In this document: piece after piece, positions 26,889 through 36,484 of the stretch
Position numbering within the stretch: position 1 is the stretch's first letter
Layout of the letters: the number at the start of each line of letters is the position of its first letter
NCBI RefSeq assembly: GCF_011769525.1
Contig: NZ_CP050440.1
Location: 6,139,501 to 6,203,500 of the forward strand
Reading direction: 5' to 3'
Source: Tolypothrix sp. PCC 7910
Lineage (GTDB): Bacteria > Cyanobacteriota > Cyanobacteriia > Cyanobacteriales > Nostocaceae
DNA: 64,000 nucleotides
Program-made: the position numbers and the translations under genes
The notes under the pieces: generated by a model
What the model was told of the DNA's origin: nothing
The model's input: the letters and a program-made list of their open reading frames with translations, nothing else
The model's database searches: none

Positions 26889-27608
26889 AAATAATATCCC
26901 GAAAAACCAAATATCCATTAGGCTGGCGCTGTTTTCTATGCCAACACAGTTAACTACCAAACCAAATTAATCGAGGATGGCTAGTCTTGCTATGAATCAG
27001 AAATATTTTCCAAATACTCTGAATCGGAAATTCTCTCTCAAATGTCCTGATTCCCAAAACGTCCCGATTATTCTATACTAATTCCTGTTCTTTATTCACC
27101 ATAAATACTATGTTTGTAAAAGTCATTGGTATTTATAAGAACATTTTATTACTAATTAGTCAATACATAAATATTATTTATTAAATACTAATAATTCTAA
27201 TAATATTTATACTTAAACTTGACTAAAAATAATCGGTAAAGCACCCGTTACATAGAGGCAGAGGCTCTGTGTAATAAGTATATACCTTGATACAAAAATA
27301 TCTATAGAAAAGCTACTAAGAAATTACAAGTTATGTAAACTAATTGTTATAAAAATAACTATATCTATGTTAAATTTGTTTGTAATTTTTCTTTGTAATT
27401 AAAGGGACTAGTTATTATCCCTGAAACACTTAAAATACTCTTAAACGGAGACTGAGCTAATCAACTTTGCCAAATTTGCAGAGGAAAATGGGCAAATGGT
27501 AATCAATCCTTCTATTTATTGAATACTCAGGGTCAAGCATATCTAAGCAGCAAAAATCTACTACCTATAGCTCGTTTACTTCGGAATTAAGAGTAGTATA
27601 AAATATTT
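26889..27608. other. Divergent promoter region of the exopolysaccharide cluster
   Basis: About 720 AT-rich bases between wzc (minus) and the initiating sugar transferase (plus). No gene is convincing; the first stretch can be read as an N-terminal extension of wzc. Both transcription units must start here. I could not assign specific promoter boxes. Confidence 0.6.
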
Positions 27609-29027
27609 ATGTTCAATATACCATTTCACACTTACAGGGGAAGCGTCCAATTAATTACAATCCCGCGCTTCATGCCTGTATTACTTTTGGTAGGAGATAT
27701 TTTTGGTCTATTTGTCTGTTTAGGAGTTGCCTTTTGGTTACGCCTTGGTCAGGCAATTGCAGGGTTTGATGGGGTCGTTGGCGGATTTATACTGCTGGTA
27801 CTGGCAGGGCTTTATCTTGCAGATACTTATCATCCAGACACGCAAGTAGCAGGTTTGCGCGCTCCAGCACGTATCCTAATAGCTAGTTTCATAGTTGCTG
27901 CTATTACTTCTGCTCTTATTTACCTATCTGGAACTTGGGGACAGCATCCATTACTAGGAAGAGGCATTTTGCTGGTCAGCCTAGGAATATTTACAATCTG
28001 GGCTGTGATTTTAAGACTATGGGCAGTTAAGTGGTTGCGATCGCACGCCGAACAAAGTCTATGGTTGATGTTTGGAGGTGGCGAGGTTGGGATAAAATTT
28101 GCCCAAATTTTCCTAGAACATAATCCGTTAGGTCGCTTGGTGGTGCTTACCGAAGTTGGTCAAGACATCGCTGAATTAGCAAAAACAGAATCTCATCTGA
28201 GTTACGGAGGTGGACTGAATAACTTATCTACTTGGATGCAGCAGCCTTTGTCAGGGGTAATAGTTGCAAGCCCGATGGATTTTTCTGATATCCAGGTGCA
28301 GCAGTTGATGCAACTAAGACTGCAAGGTATTCCGACATATAGGTTACCAGATATTTGCGAAACTCTATGGTATAAACTTCCTTCAGCAGTACTTGAAGAT
28401 AGCTGGTTGGCTTTTAGTGCTGGTTTTAACTTGGTGCCTGGTGGTATAAGTTTGAAGGTGAAGCGGGTCATAGACCTGATACTGGCAAGCCTGTTACTGA
28501 TATTTTTATTTCCCCTGATGCTATTGGCAATGCTGGCTATTAAGTTGGATAGTCCCGGCCCAGTTTTTTACAGTCAATTACGCACAGGACTATACGGTAA
28601 ACCATTTAGGGTTTACAAATTTCGGTCTATGTATCAAGATGCTGAGAAGCGGGGTGCACAATGGGCAAGTCAACGCGACCCGCGAATTACTAGGGTAGGG
28701 TATTGGCTGCGAGTTTTACGGATTGATGAACTACCACAAATTTTTAATGTGTTGAGGGGAGATATGAGTCTAATTGGCCCTCGTCCTGAACGACCGGAGT
28801 TTGATATCAAACTCAAAGAAGCTATTCCATATTATGAACTACGTTATTTAGTTAAACCTGGAATTACTGGTTGGGCACAGGTGCTTTATCCCTATGGTGC
28901 TTCAGTTGAGGATGCTGCTCAAAAGCTAGCTTACGACCTTTATTACATTAAAAATTATTCTTTATGGTTAGATATTGCGATCGCCTTTAAAACTGTCAGG
29001 GTCGTTTTGTTAGGTAAAGGTAGATGA
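27609..29027 (+). CDS. Polyprenyl glycosylphosphotransferase (initiating sugar transferase)
   Basis: Starts repeat-unit synthesis by moving a sugar-1-phosphate from a nucleotide sugar to undecaprenyl phosphate. The 472-residue protein has four to five N-terminal membrane helices (about 20-150), a CoA-binding-like middle domain (about 150-265), a membrane hairpin helix near 285-305 (LILASLLLIFLFPLMLLAML) and the catalytic PF02397 domain. The catalytic domain includes YKFRSMYQDAE, RIDELPQIFNVLRGDMSLIG and PRPERPEF. Its stop codon overlaps the galE start by four bases (ATGA), so the two are translationally coupled. Confidence 0.93.
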   Translation: MFNIPFHTYRGSVQLITIPRFMPVLLLVGDIFGLFVCLGVAFWLRLGQAIAGFDGVVGGFILLVLAGLYLADTYHPDTQVAGLRAPARILIASFIVAAITSALIYLSGTWGQHPLLGRGILLVSLGIFTIWAVILRLWAVKWLRSHAEQSLWLMFGGGEVGIKFAQIFLEHNPLGRLVVLTEVGQDIAELAKTESHLSYGGGLNNLSTWMQQPLSGVIVASPMDFSDIQVQQLMQLRLQGIPTYRLPDICETLWYKLPSAVLEDSWLAFSAGFNLVPGGISLKVKRVIDLILASLLLIFLFPLMLLAMLAIKLDSPGPVFYSQLRTGLYGKPFRVYKFRSMYQDAEKRGAQWASQRDPRITRVGYWLRVLRIDELPQIFNVLRGDMSLIGPRPERPEFDIKLKEAIPYYELRYLVKPGITGWAQVLYPYGASVEDAAQKLAYDLYYIKNYSLWLDIAIAFKTVRVVLLGKGR

Positions 29028-30100
29028 AAAAAGTCTTAGTAACTGGCGGTGCAGGTTATATTGGTTCCCACGTCGTGCGCCAATTAGGGGAAGCTGGTTA
29101 TGATGTGGTGGTGTACGATAATTGTTCTACAGGTTCACCAAAGGCAGTACTAAACGGTGAGTTAATTATTGGTGATTTAGCAGATACAGACCGTCTTTAC
29201 CAAGTTTTTGCCAAACACCGATTCAGCGCAGTTTTGCACTTTGCTGCTAGTCTAATTGTACCAGAATCAGTTGCTCATCCGCTTGACTACTATAGTAACA
29301 ACACACGCAATACTCTAAATTTGCTGCGATGCTGTAATGTTCTAGACGTTAACCAATTTATTTTTTCTAGTACAGCCGCGGTTTACGGTGAACCGGAAGA
29401 GAACCCAGTTACCGAATCTACACCGACTTTACCGATTAACCCCTATGGACGCTCAAAGCTGATGAGTGAATGGCTAATTCAAGACCACAGTTTAGCGTCA
29501 CGGTTGCGATATGTGACTCTACGCTACTTTAATGTGGGGGGTGCCGATCCTGGCGGGCGATTGGGGCAAAGTTTACGTAATGTAACACACTTAATTGCAG
29601 CCGCTTGTAATGCAGCACTGAAACGTCAGTCAGAAGTCAAAATTTTTGGCACAGATTTTCCCACTCCTGATGGGACGGGAATTAGAGATTATATTCACGT
29701 TGAGGACTTAGCCGCTGCCCATGTCGATGCTTTACGCTATCTAGAAGCGGGTGGAGAAAGCCAAACTCTTAATTGTGGCTATGGCAAAGGCTACAGTGTG
29801 CGCCAAGTCATTGAAAGAGTAAAAGCTATTTCTGGTGTAGATTTCCCTGTAATTGAAGCTGAACGTCGTCCTGGAGATCCAGCTTGTGTAACAGCTTGTG
29901 CTGATAAAATCCGTCAGGTATTGGATTGGCAACCCCAGTATAACGACTTGGATACCATTGTCTATACAACTTTGGCTTGGGAAATGCAAAAAGAAAATCT
30001 GCGTCCGGTAACGGGAACTAGGCAGAAGCTAGTATTAATCAACAAAGAAAGACCTGTAAGATCTAAAATTGCTGAAATTGCTTATCGGCTACCGCAGTAG
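29024..30100 (+). CDS. galE: UDP-glucose 4-epimerase
   Basis: NAD-dependent short-chain dehydrogenase that interconverts UDP-glucose and UDP-galactose in the cytoplasm. The Rossmann motif is KKVLVTGGAGYIGSH, the catalytic Tyr-Lys pair lies in NPYGRSKLMSE and the conserved Ser in FIFSSTAAVYGEP. The substrate-binding segment TPDGTGIRDYIHVEDLA is the classic GalE hallmark. At 358 residues it is about 20 longer than E. coli GalE because of a basic C-terminal tail. Coupling to the sugar transferase suggests it supplies UDP-galactose for the exopolysaccharide; it could equally serve galT at 1.3 kb. Confidence 0.94.
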   Translation: MKKVLVTGGAGYIGSHVVRQLGEAGYDVVVYDNCSTGSPKAVLNGELIIGDLADTDRLYQVFAKHRFSAVLHFAASLIVPESVAHPLDYYSNNTRNTLNLLRCCNVLDVNQFIFSSTAAVYGEPEENPVTESTPTLPINPYGRSKLMSEWLIQDHSLASRLRYVTLRYFNVGGADPGGRLGQSLRNVTHLIAAACNAALKRQSEVKIFGTDFPTPDGTGIRDYIHVEDLAAAHVDALRYLEAGGESQTLNCGYGKGYSVRQVIERVKAISGVDFPVIEAERRPGDPACVTACADKIRQVLDWQPQYNDLDTIVYTTLAWEMQKENLRPVTGTRQKLVLINKERPVRSKIAEIAYRLPQ

Positions 30101-30168
30101 AGTTTCATCAATAATTAACCGCCGATAAATGTAGATGAAGGCTGATCGAAGCTTTTATTACCAACAGT

Positions 30169-30675
30169 TTAATCAGATGAGGGTAGCAGATAAATTGCCC
30201 CAGAGATTAATGTCAGAATGACGGAAACCCAAAATGCAGTTATGGCTGGGATTTGCCAATCTGCTGATAAGGGTGCAATTAAAAGTGCGATCGCAATGAT
30301 TTGACTGACAGTTTTGAGTTTACCCCAAATATTCGCCCCAGTAATTTGAGTTTGATTGACTCGCCAACCTGCGATCGCTAATTCTCGCGCTAAGATAAGA
30401 AATACTCCCCAAGCGGGGACTTTGCCTAATTCAATCAATACCATCAATGGTGCAAGTACTAAGAATTTATCAACTAAAGGGTCAAGAAATTTGCCTAAAT
30501 CGCTAATTTGGTTGAGTTTCCGTGCTAAATAGCCGTCTAACCAATCGGTTAATGCAGCTACTAGAAAGATTGTTAGACATATCCATTTAGCTTCGGTTGT
30601 AGGATTGTATAAGCCGTAAAGGAGAAATGGTATTCCTAATAAGCGCGAAAAAGTAATCCAGTTGGGTATGGTCAT
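30169..30675 (-). CDS. pgsA: CDP-diacylglycerol-glycerol-3-phosphate 3-phosphatidyltransferase
   Basis: Makes phosphatidylglycerol phosphate, the precursor of phosphatidylglycerol in thylakoid membranes. The 168-residue protein has four to five membrane helices and the CDP-alcohol phosphotransferase motif D-x2-D-G-x2-A-R-x8-G-x3-D-x3-D, seen as DWLDGYLARKLNQISDLG then KFLDPLVDK. The N-terminal NWITFSRLLGIPFL is typical. Size is normal for the family. Convergent with galE, it begins only after a 69-base gap. Phosphatidylserine synthase belongs to the same superfamily but PgsA features fit better. Confidence 0.92.
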   Translation of the reverse strand: MTIPNWITFSRLLGIPFLLYGLYNPTTEAKWICLTIFLVAALTDWLDGYLARKLNQISDLGKFLDPLVDKFLVLAPLMVLIELGKVPAWGVFLILARELAIAGWRVNQTQITGANIWGKLKTVSQIIAIALLIAPLSADWQIPAITAFWVSVILTLISGAIYLLPSSD

Positions 30676-30844
30676 TCAATTTTAGATTTTGGATTTACGA
30701 TTTTGGATTAACCTCTTCTTTACAGGAGAGGCTTAAATATTGATTTTTTTTGTTTTCTTCTCCGTAAATGGAGAGGCTTGAAACCGTTTTTTGGATTCTC
30801 GATTTAGATTTAATCCAAAATCCGTCTTCTCCCAAAGGGAGAGG

Positions 30845-30982
30845 CTACGCCAAGAAAAATTTGCTGAGTTCGGTTTCCCAGGGAAGTTCATCAGAGTATA
30901 AATCACCTGGAGGAAAGATAACATTTTCTGTGATGTCCTCAATAGCGGCTGGGGTAGTCTCTAATTCTTTAGCCAGGGACAT
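30845..30982 (-). pseudogene. Short ORF resembling the N-terminus of a Uma2 (DUF820) protein
   Basis: The frame from ATG 30980-30982 to TAG 30845-30847 gives 45 residues, MSLAKELETTPAAIEDITEN followed by VIFPPGDLYSDELPWETELS. The FPPGDLYSDE-P-ET pattern recalls the opening of the Uma2/DUF820 nuclease-like proteins that are plentiful in filamentous cyanobacteria, but the rest of the domain is missing. The frame is open 11 codons further upstream. It may be a remnant, or a short protein in its own right. Family resemblance is from memory and is weak. Confidence 0.4.
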
Positions 30983-31109
30983 GATTTCGCTGAAGTATTG
31001 GTAGTTTATGGGTTTATTTTAACCCTCGCTGAAGGAGAGCGATCGCTTGATATAAATGCCGTCAGCAGTGTAATCTGCTATACACGACCCAGTCTACATA
31101 AATAAATAT

Positions 31110-33866
31110 ATGTATCTCAGCTTGAAATATATTTCAACGGTTACGGCGATTTTGCTAACGCTATGTTTGCCTATATCAGAAATTATTATCGGCACAAAGA
31201 GTGCATTAGCGCAGACATCGCCAAACTCTAAAGTAGAAGCCAATACGCTTTCCCAAGAGGCGGGGAAGTTATTACGTCAAGGGAAATTTTTAGAAGCATT
31301 GGAGTTATTGAAAAAAGCCTTAGAGATTCGCCAAACTATCAAAGATAGAATGGGCGAGAGTTTTTCTCTCATTAGTATTGGTAAAGTTTATAGCAAAATA
31401 GGGCAGTATCCTCAGGCTTTAGCAGCTTATCAACAAGCTTTGGCAATTCGTAGACAAATTGGTGCGAAAGCAGGTGAAGTTGATGTTCTTTATAAAATTG
31501 CCGAAGTTTATGACAAAATTGGGCAGTATCCCCAAGCGTTGGAATACTATCAGCAGGCTTTAAACATTGCTAAAACTGTTGGCTCTCGCACTGCAGAAAG
31601 CGATACTCTGAATGGTATAGGTGCTGCTTACAGAAGTGTAGGGCAGTATGCTCAAGCTTTAGATTATCATCAACAAGCTTTAACTATTGCCAGAAAAACT
31701 AACGACCAAATCGAAGAAGCCGAAAGCTTGAATAAAATTGGCGTAGTTTATCGACATTTGGGTGAATATAACAAAGCTTTGGAGTTATATCAGCAAGCCT
31801 TAGCTATTACTAAAAAAATTGGCGATCGCTTACTTGAAGGTGATACTTTGGGTAACATCGGCGTAGTGTATGATTATGCTGGTCAGTATGCTCAAGCTTT
31901 AAATTATTATCAGCAAGCTTTAAATATTTTCCAACAACTCCGCAATCAGCAGTTAGTAGGAATAACGCTGAATAATCTGGGCAGTGTTCATCACAGTCTT
32001 GGTAAATATGCCAATGCCTTAGATTTATATCAACAAGCTTTAACTATTACTAGAGAAGGTGGTTCTCGTACTACCGAAGCTAGTACTTTGGTTAATATGG
32101 GGTTACTTTATCGCCATCAAAATGATTATTCTCAAGCTGGGGATGTGTATCAACAAGCTTTAGCAATTCAACGGGAAATAGGCGATAAACCAGGAGAAAG
32201 TATCACCTTAAGTAACTTAGGAACTTTATTAGAAAGGCAGCAAAAACCAGAGTTAGCCATTACATTTTATAAACAATCTGTAAATGTTACTGAAGATATT
32301 CGTCGTTCCCTACGTGTTTTACCAAAAAATCTCCAGAAATCCTACACTGATAATGTAGCTGGTAAATATCGCCGTTTGGCTGATTTATTGCTGCGACAAA
32401 ATCGCCTAGTGGAAGCACAACAAATACTAGATTTACTCAAAATCCAAGAAGCAGATGAATATCTGAATCAAGTAAGCGAGAAGTCAAACACCTCTCAGCA
32501 GATAGATTTACTTACCGAAGAACAAAAAATTGTTTCTCAGCTACAGACAATTCAAGGTAAAGAAATAGCGTTAGGAAAACAACTTGTAGCCTTAAGACAA
32601 ACTTGCCAAAATCAATGTGCTACTACCCAAAAACAGCGTATTGCGGAACTAGAAGCATTGCAACAGCAAACTCGTCAACAATTTAATACTTTTATTAATA
32701 GTACTGATGTTAAATCATTAGTCAGCCAATTAAATGCAACTGCTCAAGAGCAAAATCTGCGCCTGTCGCATTTAAATAAATTACGCAGTAATCTGCCAAA
32801 AGATACTGTTCTACTATATCCTTTGGTTTTAGATGATAGACTGGAACTGATTTTAGTTTCTAATTATGCGCCACCAATACGTCGGACTGTCGCAGTTAAA
32901 AAACCAGAATTAAATCAAAAGATAGCGCAATTACGTCAAGCAATAACTCAGCGTGGTATCAATCCTAAACCATCAGCTAGTCAACTTTATGAATGGTTGA
33001 TTAAACCTATAGATTTAGACTTAAAAGAAGCACAGGCGAAAACAATTATTTATGCACCTGATGCACAGCTGCGTTATCTACCTTTATCAGCTTTATATGA
33101 TGGTCAACAATGGCTAATACAACGCTTTGCCATTTACAATATTACTGCTGCGAGCATTGATGATTTAAAAACTCAACGTCAAACTAATTTACGTGCTTTA
33201 GCAGGTGCGTTTAGCCAAGGTAGTTATAGTTTTCAAGTAGGTTCACAAAATTACAACTTTGATGGTTTGACTTATGCTGGTAAAGAAGTAGAAGTTTTGT
33301 CTCGAATTATTCAGAATACTACTAAAGTTTTAGATAAAGATTTTTCTCCCAATGCTATTGTTCCAAAACTAAATAATTACAATATAGTACACTTAGCAAC
33401 TCACGCAACATTTACACCAGGTAAACCTGAAGAATCGTTTATTTTATTTGGTAATGGCGAAAGAGTTACTTTGCGGGATGTAAAAAATTGGAACCTACCC
33501 AATGTAGATTTAATCGTGCTAAGTGCTTGCGAAACTGGAGTAGGTGATAAATTAGGTAATGGTGAAGAAATTCTGGGTTTTGGATATCTCATGCAACTAG
33601 CAGGTGCAAAAAGTACTATTGCATCATTATGGGTTGTCGATGATGGTGGTACTCAGGCTTTAATGAATGAATTTTATGCTGCGTTAAAAAATCCCAATAT
33701 TAGTAAATCTCAGGCGATTAGACAAGCACAATTAGCTTTGATAACAGGAAATTTTCAGTTTTTGGATAAGGTGAAAAATCAAATTAACACAACAGCAAAT
33801 ACCACTGTAGATTTTAGCCATCCCTATTACTGGGCACCATTTATTTTAATTGGTAATGGTCTGTGA
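31110..33866 (+). CDS. TPR-CHAT protein (caspase-like peptidase domain)
   Basis: A 918-residue protein with an N-terminal hydrophobic signal-like segment (about 8-35), eight or nine 40-residue tetratricopeptide repeats (about 45-405) and a C-terminal CHAT domain (about 560-918). Each repeat has the YQQALAI or YQQALTI ending and is close in sequence to its neighbours. A Glu/Gln-rich coiled segment (about 465-545) joins the parts. The caspase-like catalytic pair appears intact: His765 in VHLATHATF and Cys807 in LSACETGVG. CHAT stands for caspase-HetF associated with TPRs, and HetF is a heterocyst-development protease, so a regulatory peptidase acting on TPR-bound partners is plausible. The gene is single. 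Confidence 0.9.
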   Translation: MYLSLKYISTVTAILLTLCLPISEIIIGTKSALAQTSPNSKVEANTLSQEAGKLLRQGKFLEALELLKKALEIRQTIKDRMGESFSLISIGKVYSKIGQYPQALAAYQQALAIRRQIGAKAGEVDVLYKIAEVYDKIGQYPQALEYYQQALNIAKTVGSRTAESDTLNGIGAAYRSVGQYAQALDYHQQALTIARKTNDQIEEAESLNKIGVVYRHLGEYNKALELYQQALAITKKIGDRLLEGDTLGNIGVVYDYAGQYAQALNYYQQALNIFQQLRNQQLVGITLNNLGSVHHSLGKYANALDLYQQALTITREGGSRTTEASTLVNMGLLYRHQNDYSQAGDVYQQALAIQREIGDKPGESITLSNLGTLLERQQKPELAITFYKQSVNVTEDIRRSLRVLPKNLQKSYTDNVAGKYRRLADLLLRQNRLVEAQQILDLLKIQEADEYLNQVSEKSNTSQQIDLLTEEQKIVSQLQTIQGKEIALGKQLVALRQTCQNQCATTQKQRIAELEALQQQTRQQFNTFINSTDVKSLVSQLNATAQEQNLRLSHLNKLRSNLPKDTVLLYPLVLDDRLELILVSNYAPPIRRTVAVKKPELNQKIAQLRQAITQRGINPKPSASQLYEWLIKPIDLDLKEAQAKTIIYAPDAQLRYLPLSALYDGQQWLIQRFAIYNITAASIDDLKTQRQTNLRALAGAFSQGSYSFQVGSQNYNFDGLTYAGKEVEVLSRIIQNTTKVLDKDFSPNAIVPKLNNYNIVHLATHATFTPGKPEESFILFGNGERVTLRDVKNWNLPNVDLIVLSACETGVGDKLGNGEEILGFGYLMQLAGAKSTIASLWVVDDGGTQALMNEFYAALKNPNISKSQAIRQAQLALITGNFQFLDKVKNQINTTANTTVDFSHPYYWAPFILIGNGL

Positions 33867-34004
33867 GTGAGAGGGATAAGGGAGATGAGGGGGATGAGGA
33901 AGTAAGAATAAATCCCCATTACCAATTACCCATTACCAATTACCAAATCTCTGCCTAACCGTGGGATGATCTGTGTTCTGAGATTCTCTAAAATCATACT
34001 TACC

Positions 34005-35441
34005 ATGACTCAACAAGCAGACTCCCAATTTCGCATCGAACGCGATTCGATGGGCGATCGCCAAATTGCTAGTAATGTTTATTACGGTATACAAACGCTG
34101 CGGGCGATAGAAAACTTCCCTATTAGTGGGCTAAAGCCTTTAGATACTTACGTAGATGCTTGCCTATTAATTAAAAAAGCTACCGCAATTGTTAATGGTG
34201 AATTGGGATGCATTCCCCAAGAAATTAGTCAGGCGATTGTACAAGCAACTGATGAGATACTTGCAGGGAAGTTGCGCGATCAATTTGTGGTTGATGTTTA
34301 TCAAGCTGGTGCAGGAACTTCGCACCACATGAATGTCAATGAAGTGCTGGCGAATCGCGCTTTAGAAATTTTGGGGGATGAAAAGGGTAACTACAAGCGT
34401 GTCAGTCCTAACGATCATGTAAATTATGGGCAGTCTACCAATGATGTCATCCCTACGGCAATTCGTATTGGTGGCTTATTGGCACTTACTCATACATTAC
34501 ACCCAGCATTAGATAATGCGATCGCAGCCTTGGAAGCCAAAGCCGCAGAATTTCAAGACATCGTCAAATCTGGTAGAACTCATTTGCAAGATGCTGTACC
34601 CGTGCGCTTAGGCGAGAACTTTCGCGCTTGGGCGTATATACTTGCAGAACATCAAAACCGGATTTACACAGCCTCTAGCGATTTAATGGTGTTGGGTTTA
34701 GGTGGAAGCGCGGCTGGTACAGGTATGAATACTCATCCACGTTATCGGGCGCGGGTGGTGGAAGTATTAGCAGAATTACTCAACTCGCCTTTGCAACCTG
34801 CACCGCATCTCATGGCTGCAATGCAGAGTATGGCACCATTTGTAAATGTTTCCGGTGCTGTACGTAATTTAGCTCAGGATTTAGTCAAAATCTCCCATGA
34901 TTTGCGGTTGATGGATTCGGGGCCAAAAACTGGATTCAAGGAAATTCAACTACCACCAGTGCAACCTGGTTCTTCAATTATGCCAGGCAAGTACAATCCG
35001 GTGATGGCAGAGATGACATCAATGGTATGTTTTCAAGTCATGGGTTACGACAATGCGATCGCACTAGCAGCCCAAGCAGGACAATTAGAATTAAATGTGA
35101 TGATGCCGCTAATTGCCTATGATTTGATTCATAGTATCGAAATTTTGGGTAATACAATTGCCGCCCTCACGGAACGCTGCATCAAGGGTATTACTGCTAA
35201 CCAAGAACGTTGTTTAGCATACGCGGAAGGTAGTTTGGCTTTAGTTACCGCCTTAAATACCCACATTGGTTATCTCAATGCGGCGGCTGTGGCGAAGGAA
35301 TCTTTGGAAACTGGCAAATCTTTACGGCAGATTGTTTTGGAGAAAGGGCTGATGAGTGAAGCGGAATTAGCCACTGTGTTAAATCTCGAACAGATGAGCG
35401 GTATCATACCCCTCACTCCAGAATCAGACAACCTAGATTAA
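34005..35441 (+). CDS. aspA: Aspartate ammonia-lyase (fumarase/aspartase superfamily)
   Basis: Interconverts aspartate with fumarate and ammonia. From ATG at 34005 (MTQQADSQFRIERDSMGD) it has 478 residues, the usual aspartase length; the 13 codons upstream are unlikely. Superfamily motifs: AGAGTSHHMNVNEVLANRA, GRTHLQDAVPVRLGENF, and the signature loop GSSIMPGKYNPV with the catalytic Ser. The first block and the GMNTHPRYR segment favour aspartase over class II fumarase, although the two are hard to separate by eye. The gene is followed by a hairpin at 35464-35482. Confidence 0.82.
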   Translation: MTQQADSQFRIERDSMGDRQIASNVYYGIQTLRAIENFPISGLKPLDTYVDACLLIKKATAIVNGELGCIPQEISQAIVQATDEILAGKLRDQFVVDVYQAGAGTSHHMNVNEVLANRALEILGDEKGNYKRVSPNDHVNYGQSTNDVIPTAIRIGGLLALTHTLHPALDNAIAALEAKAAEFQDIVKSGRTHLQDAVPVRLGENFRAWAYILAEHQNRIYTASSDLMVLGLGGSAAGTGMNTHPRYRARVVEVLAELLNSPLQPAPHLMAAMQSMAPFVNVSGAVRNLAQDLVKISHDLRLMDSGPKTGFKEIQLPPVQPGSSIMPGKYNPVMAEMTSMVCFQVMGYDNAIALAAQAGQLELNVMMPLIAYDLIHSIEILGNTIAALTERCIKGITANQERCLAYAEGSLALVTALNTHIGYLNAAAVAKESLETGKSLRQIVLEKGLMSEAELATVLNLEQMSGIIPLTPESDNLD

Positions 35442-35463
35442 AAAGATAGTAGGAAGATATAGG

Positions 35464-35482
35464 AAAGAAGAAATTCTTCTTT
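35464..35482 (+). terminator. Hairpin with T-rich tail after aspA
   Basis: AAAGAAGAA (35464-35472), single A, TTCTTCTTT (35474-35482), followed by CTTTATCTTT; 22 bases after the stop codon. It is short and AT-rich, so a weak terminator at best. Confidence 0.45.
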
Positions 35483-35512
35483 CTTTATCTTTACTACTTG
35501 TCTAAATAATCC

Positions 35513-36484
35513 ATGCAGACACAAAAACCATCTGTCAGCTTAATCCGTGCTAATTCTTACGAACGAGAGACTTTACGCGAGTCACTAGAAACGCTGCTGG
35601 AACCTTTCGGGGGAATAGCAGCTTTTGTGAAGCCAGGCGATCGCGTTTTGCTCAAACCCAATTTACTCACAGGTGCGCGTCCTGGTAAAGAGTGTACTAC
35701 TCGCCCCGAATTGGTTTACACAGTTGCCCAGATGGTAATGGAAGTGGGCGGTAAGCCATTTTTAGGAGATAGTCCCGCTTTTGGGAGTGCGAAGGGTGTG
35801 GCGATCGCCAATGGCTATGCACCGATTTTAGAGGAACTTCAGTTACCAATTATCGATTTTCACGGTCAGCGTTACGAAACTGTTGGCGAAAATTTTAATC
35901 ATCTGTTGCTATCAAAAGAAGCAATGGCGGCGGATGTGGTGGTTAACTTACCCAAAGTTAAATCCCATGCTCAACTAACATTAACTTTAGGCGTAAAAAA
36001 TCTCTTTGGTTGTGTTCCTGGCAAAATGAAAGCTTGGTGGCACATGGAAGCTGGGAAAGATGCCAACCGCTTTGGAGAAATGTTGGTAGAAACTGCAAAG
36101 GCTATTAACCCCAGCTTAACCATTTTAGATGGGATCATCGGTCATGATGGCAATGGCCCTAGTAATGGAGAACCGCGTGCATTAGGTATTTTGGCAGCAG
36201 CATCAAATGTGTTTGCCCTGGATCGGGCAATGGTAGAAATTCTCAATGTCCCACCCCAGCAAGTACCCACAGTTGCAGCTTCCCAAAGATTAGGACTATG
36301 CCCAGAATTGGCTGAAATTGATTTTCCTCATTTAGAACCTGACTTACTCAAAATAGAAGATTGGCGATTACCAGATAAGTTAATCCCCATCGATTTTGCC
36401 ATGCCCCGTGTGATTAAATCCACATTTAAACACCTTTACATTCGTTTTATTAAAGAACCAATGACTGCCTATGGTAGACGTTAG
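35513..36484 (+). CDS. DUF362 domain protein
   Basis: A 323-residue cytosolic protein that belongs to the DUF362 family by its blocks DRVLLKPNLLTG, RPELVYTVAQMVMEVGGKPFLGDSPAFGS, VVVNLPKVKSHAQLTLTLGVKNLFGCVPG and LDGIIGHDGNGPSNGEPR. No ferredoxin-like four-Cys cluster is attached, unlike many longer members. The function of the family is not established; an iron-sulfur or metal role is suggested in other lineages. The start at 35513 matches the family. It follows aspA by about 70 bases. Confidence 0.85.
   Translation: MQTQKPSVSLIRANSYERETLRESLETLLEPFGGIAAFVKPGDRVLLKPNLLTGARPGKECTTRPELVYTVAQMVMEVGGKPFLGDSPAFGSAKGVAIANGYAPILEELQLPIIDFHGQRYETVGENFNHLLLSKEAMAADVVVNLPKVKSHAQLTLTLGVKNLFGCVPGKMKAWWHMEAGKDANRFGEMLVETAKAINPSLTILDGIIGHDGNGPSNGEPRALGILAAASNVFALDRAMVEILNVPPQQVPTVAASQRLGLCPELAEIDFPHLEPDLLKIEDWRLPDKLIPIDFAMPRVIKSTFKHLYIRFIKEPMTAYGRR

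Noticed and set aside
30768-31004. 78-codon plus-strand open frame before the TPR-CHAT gene
   Set aside because: It is antisense to the Uma2-like remnant, which has the more protein-like sequence, and it shows no recognisable motif.
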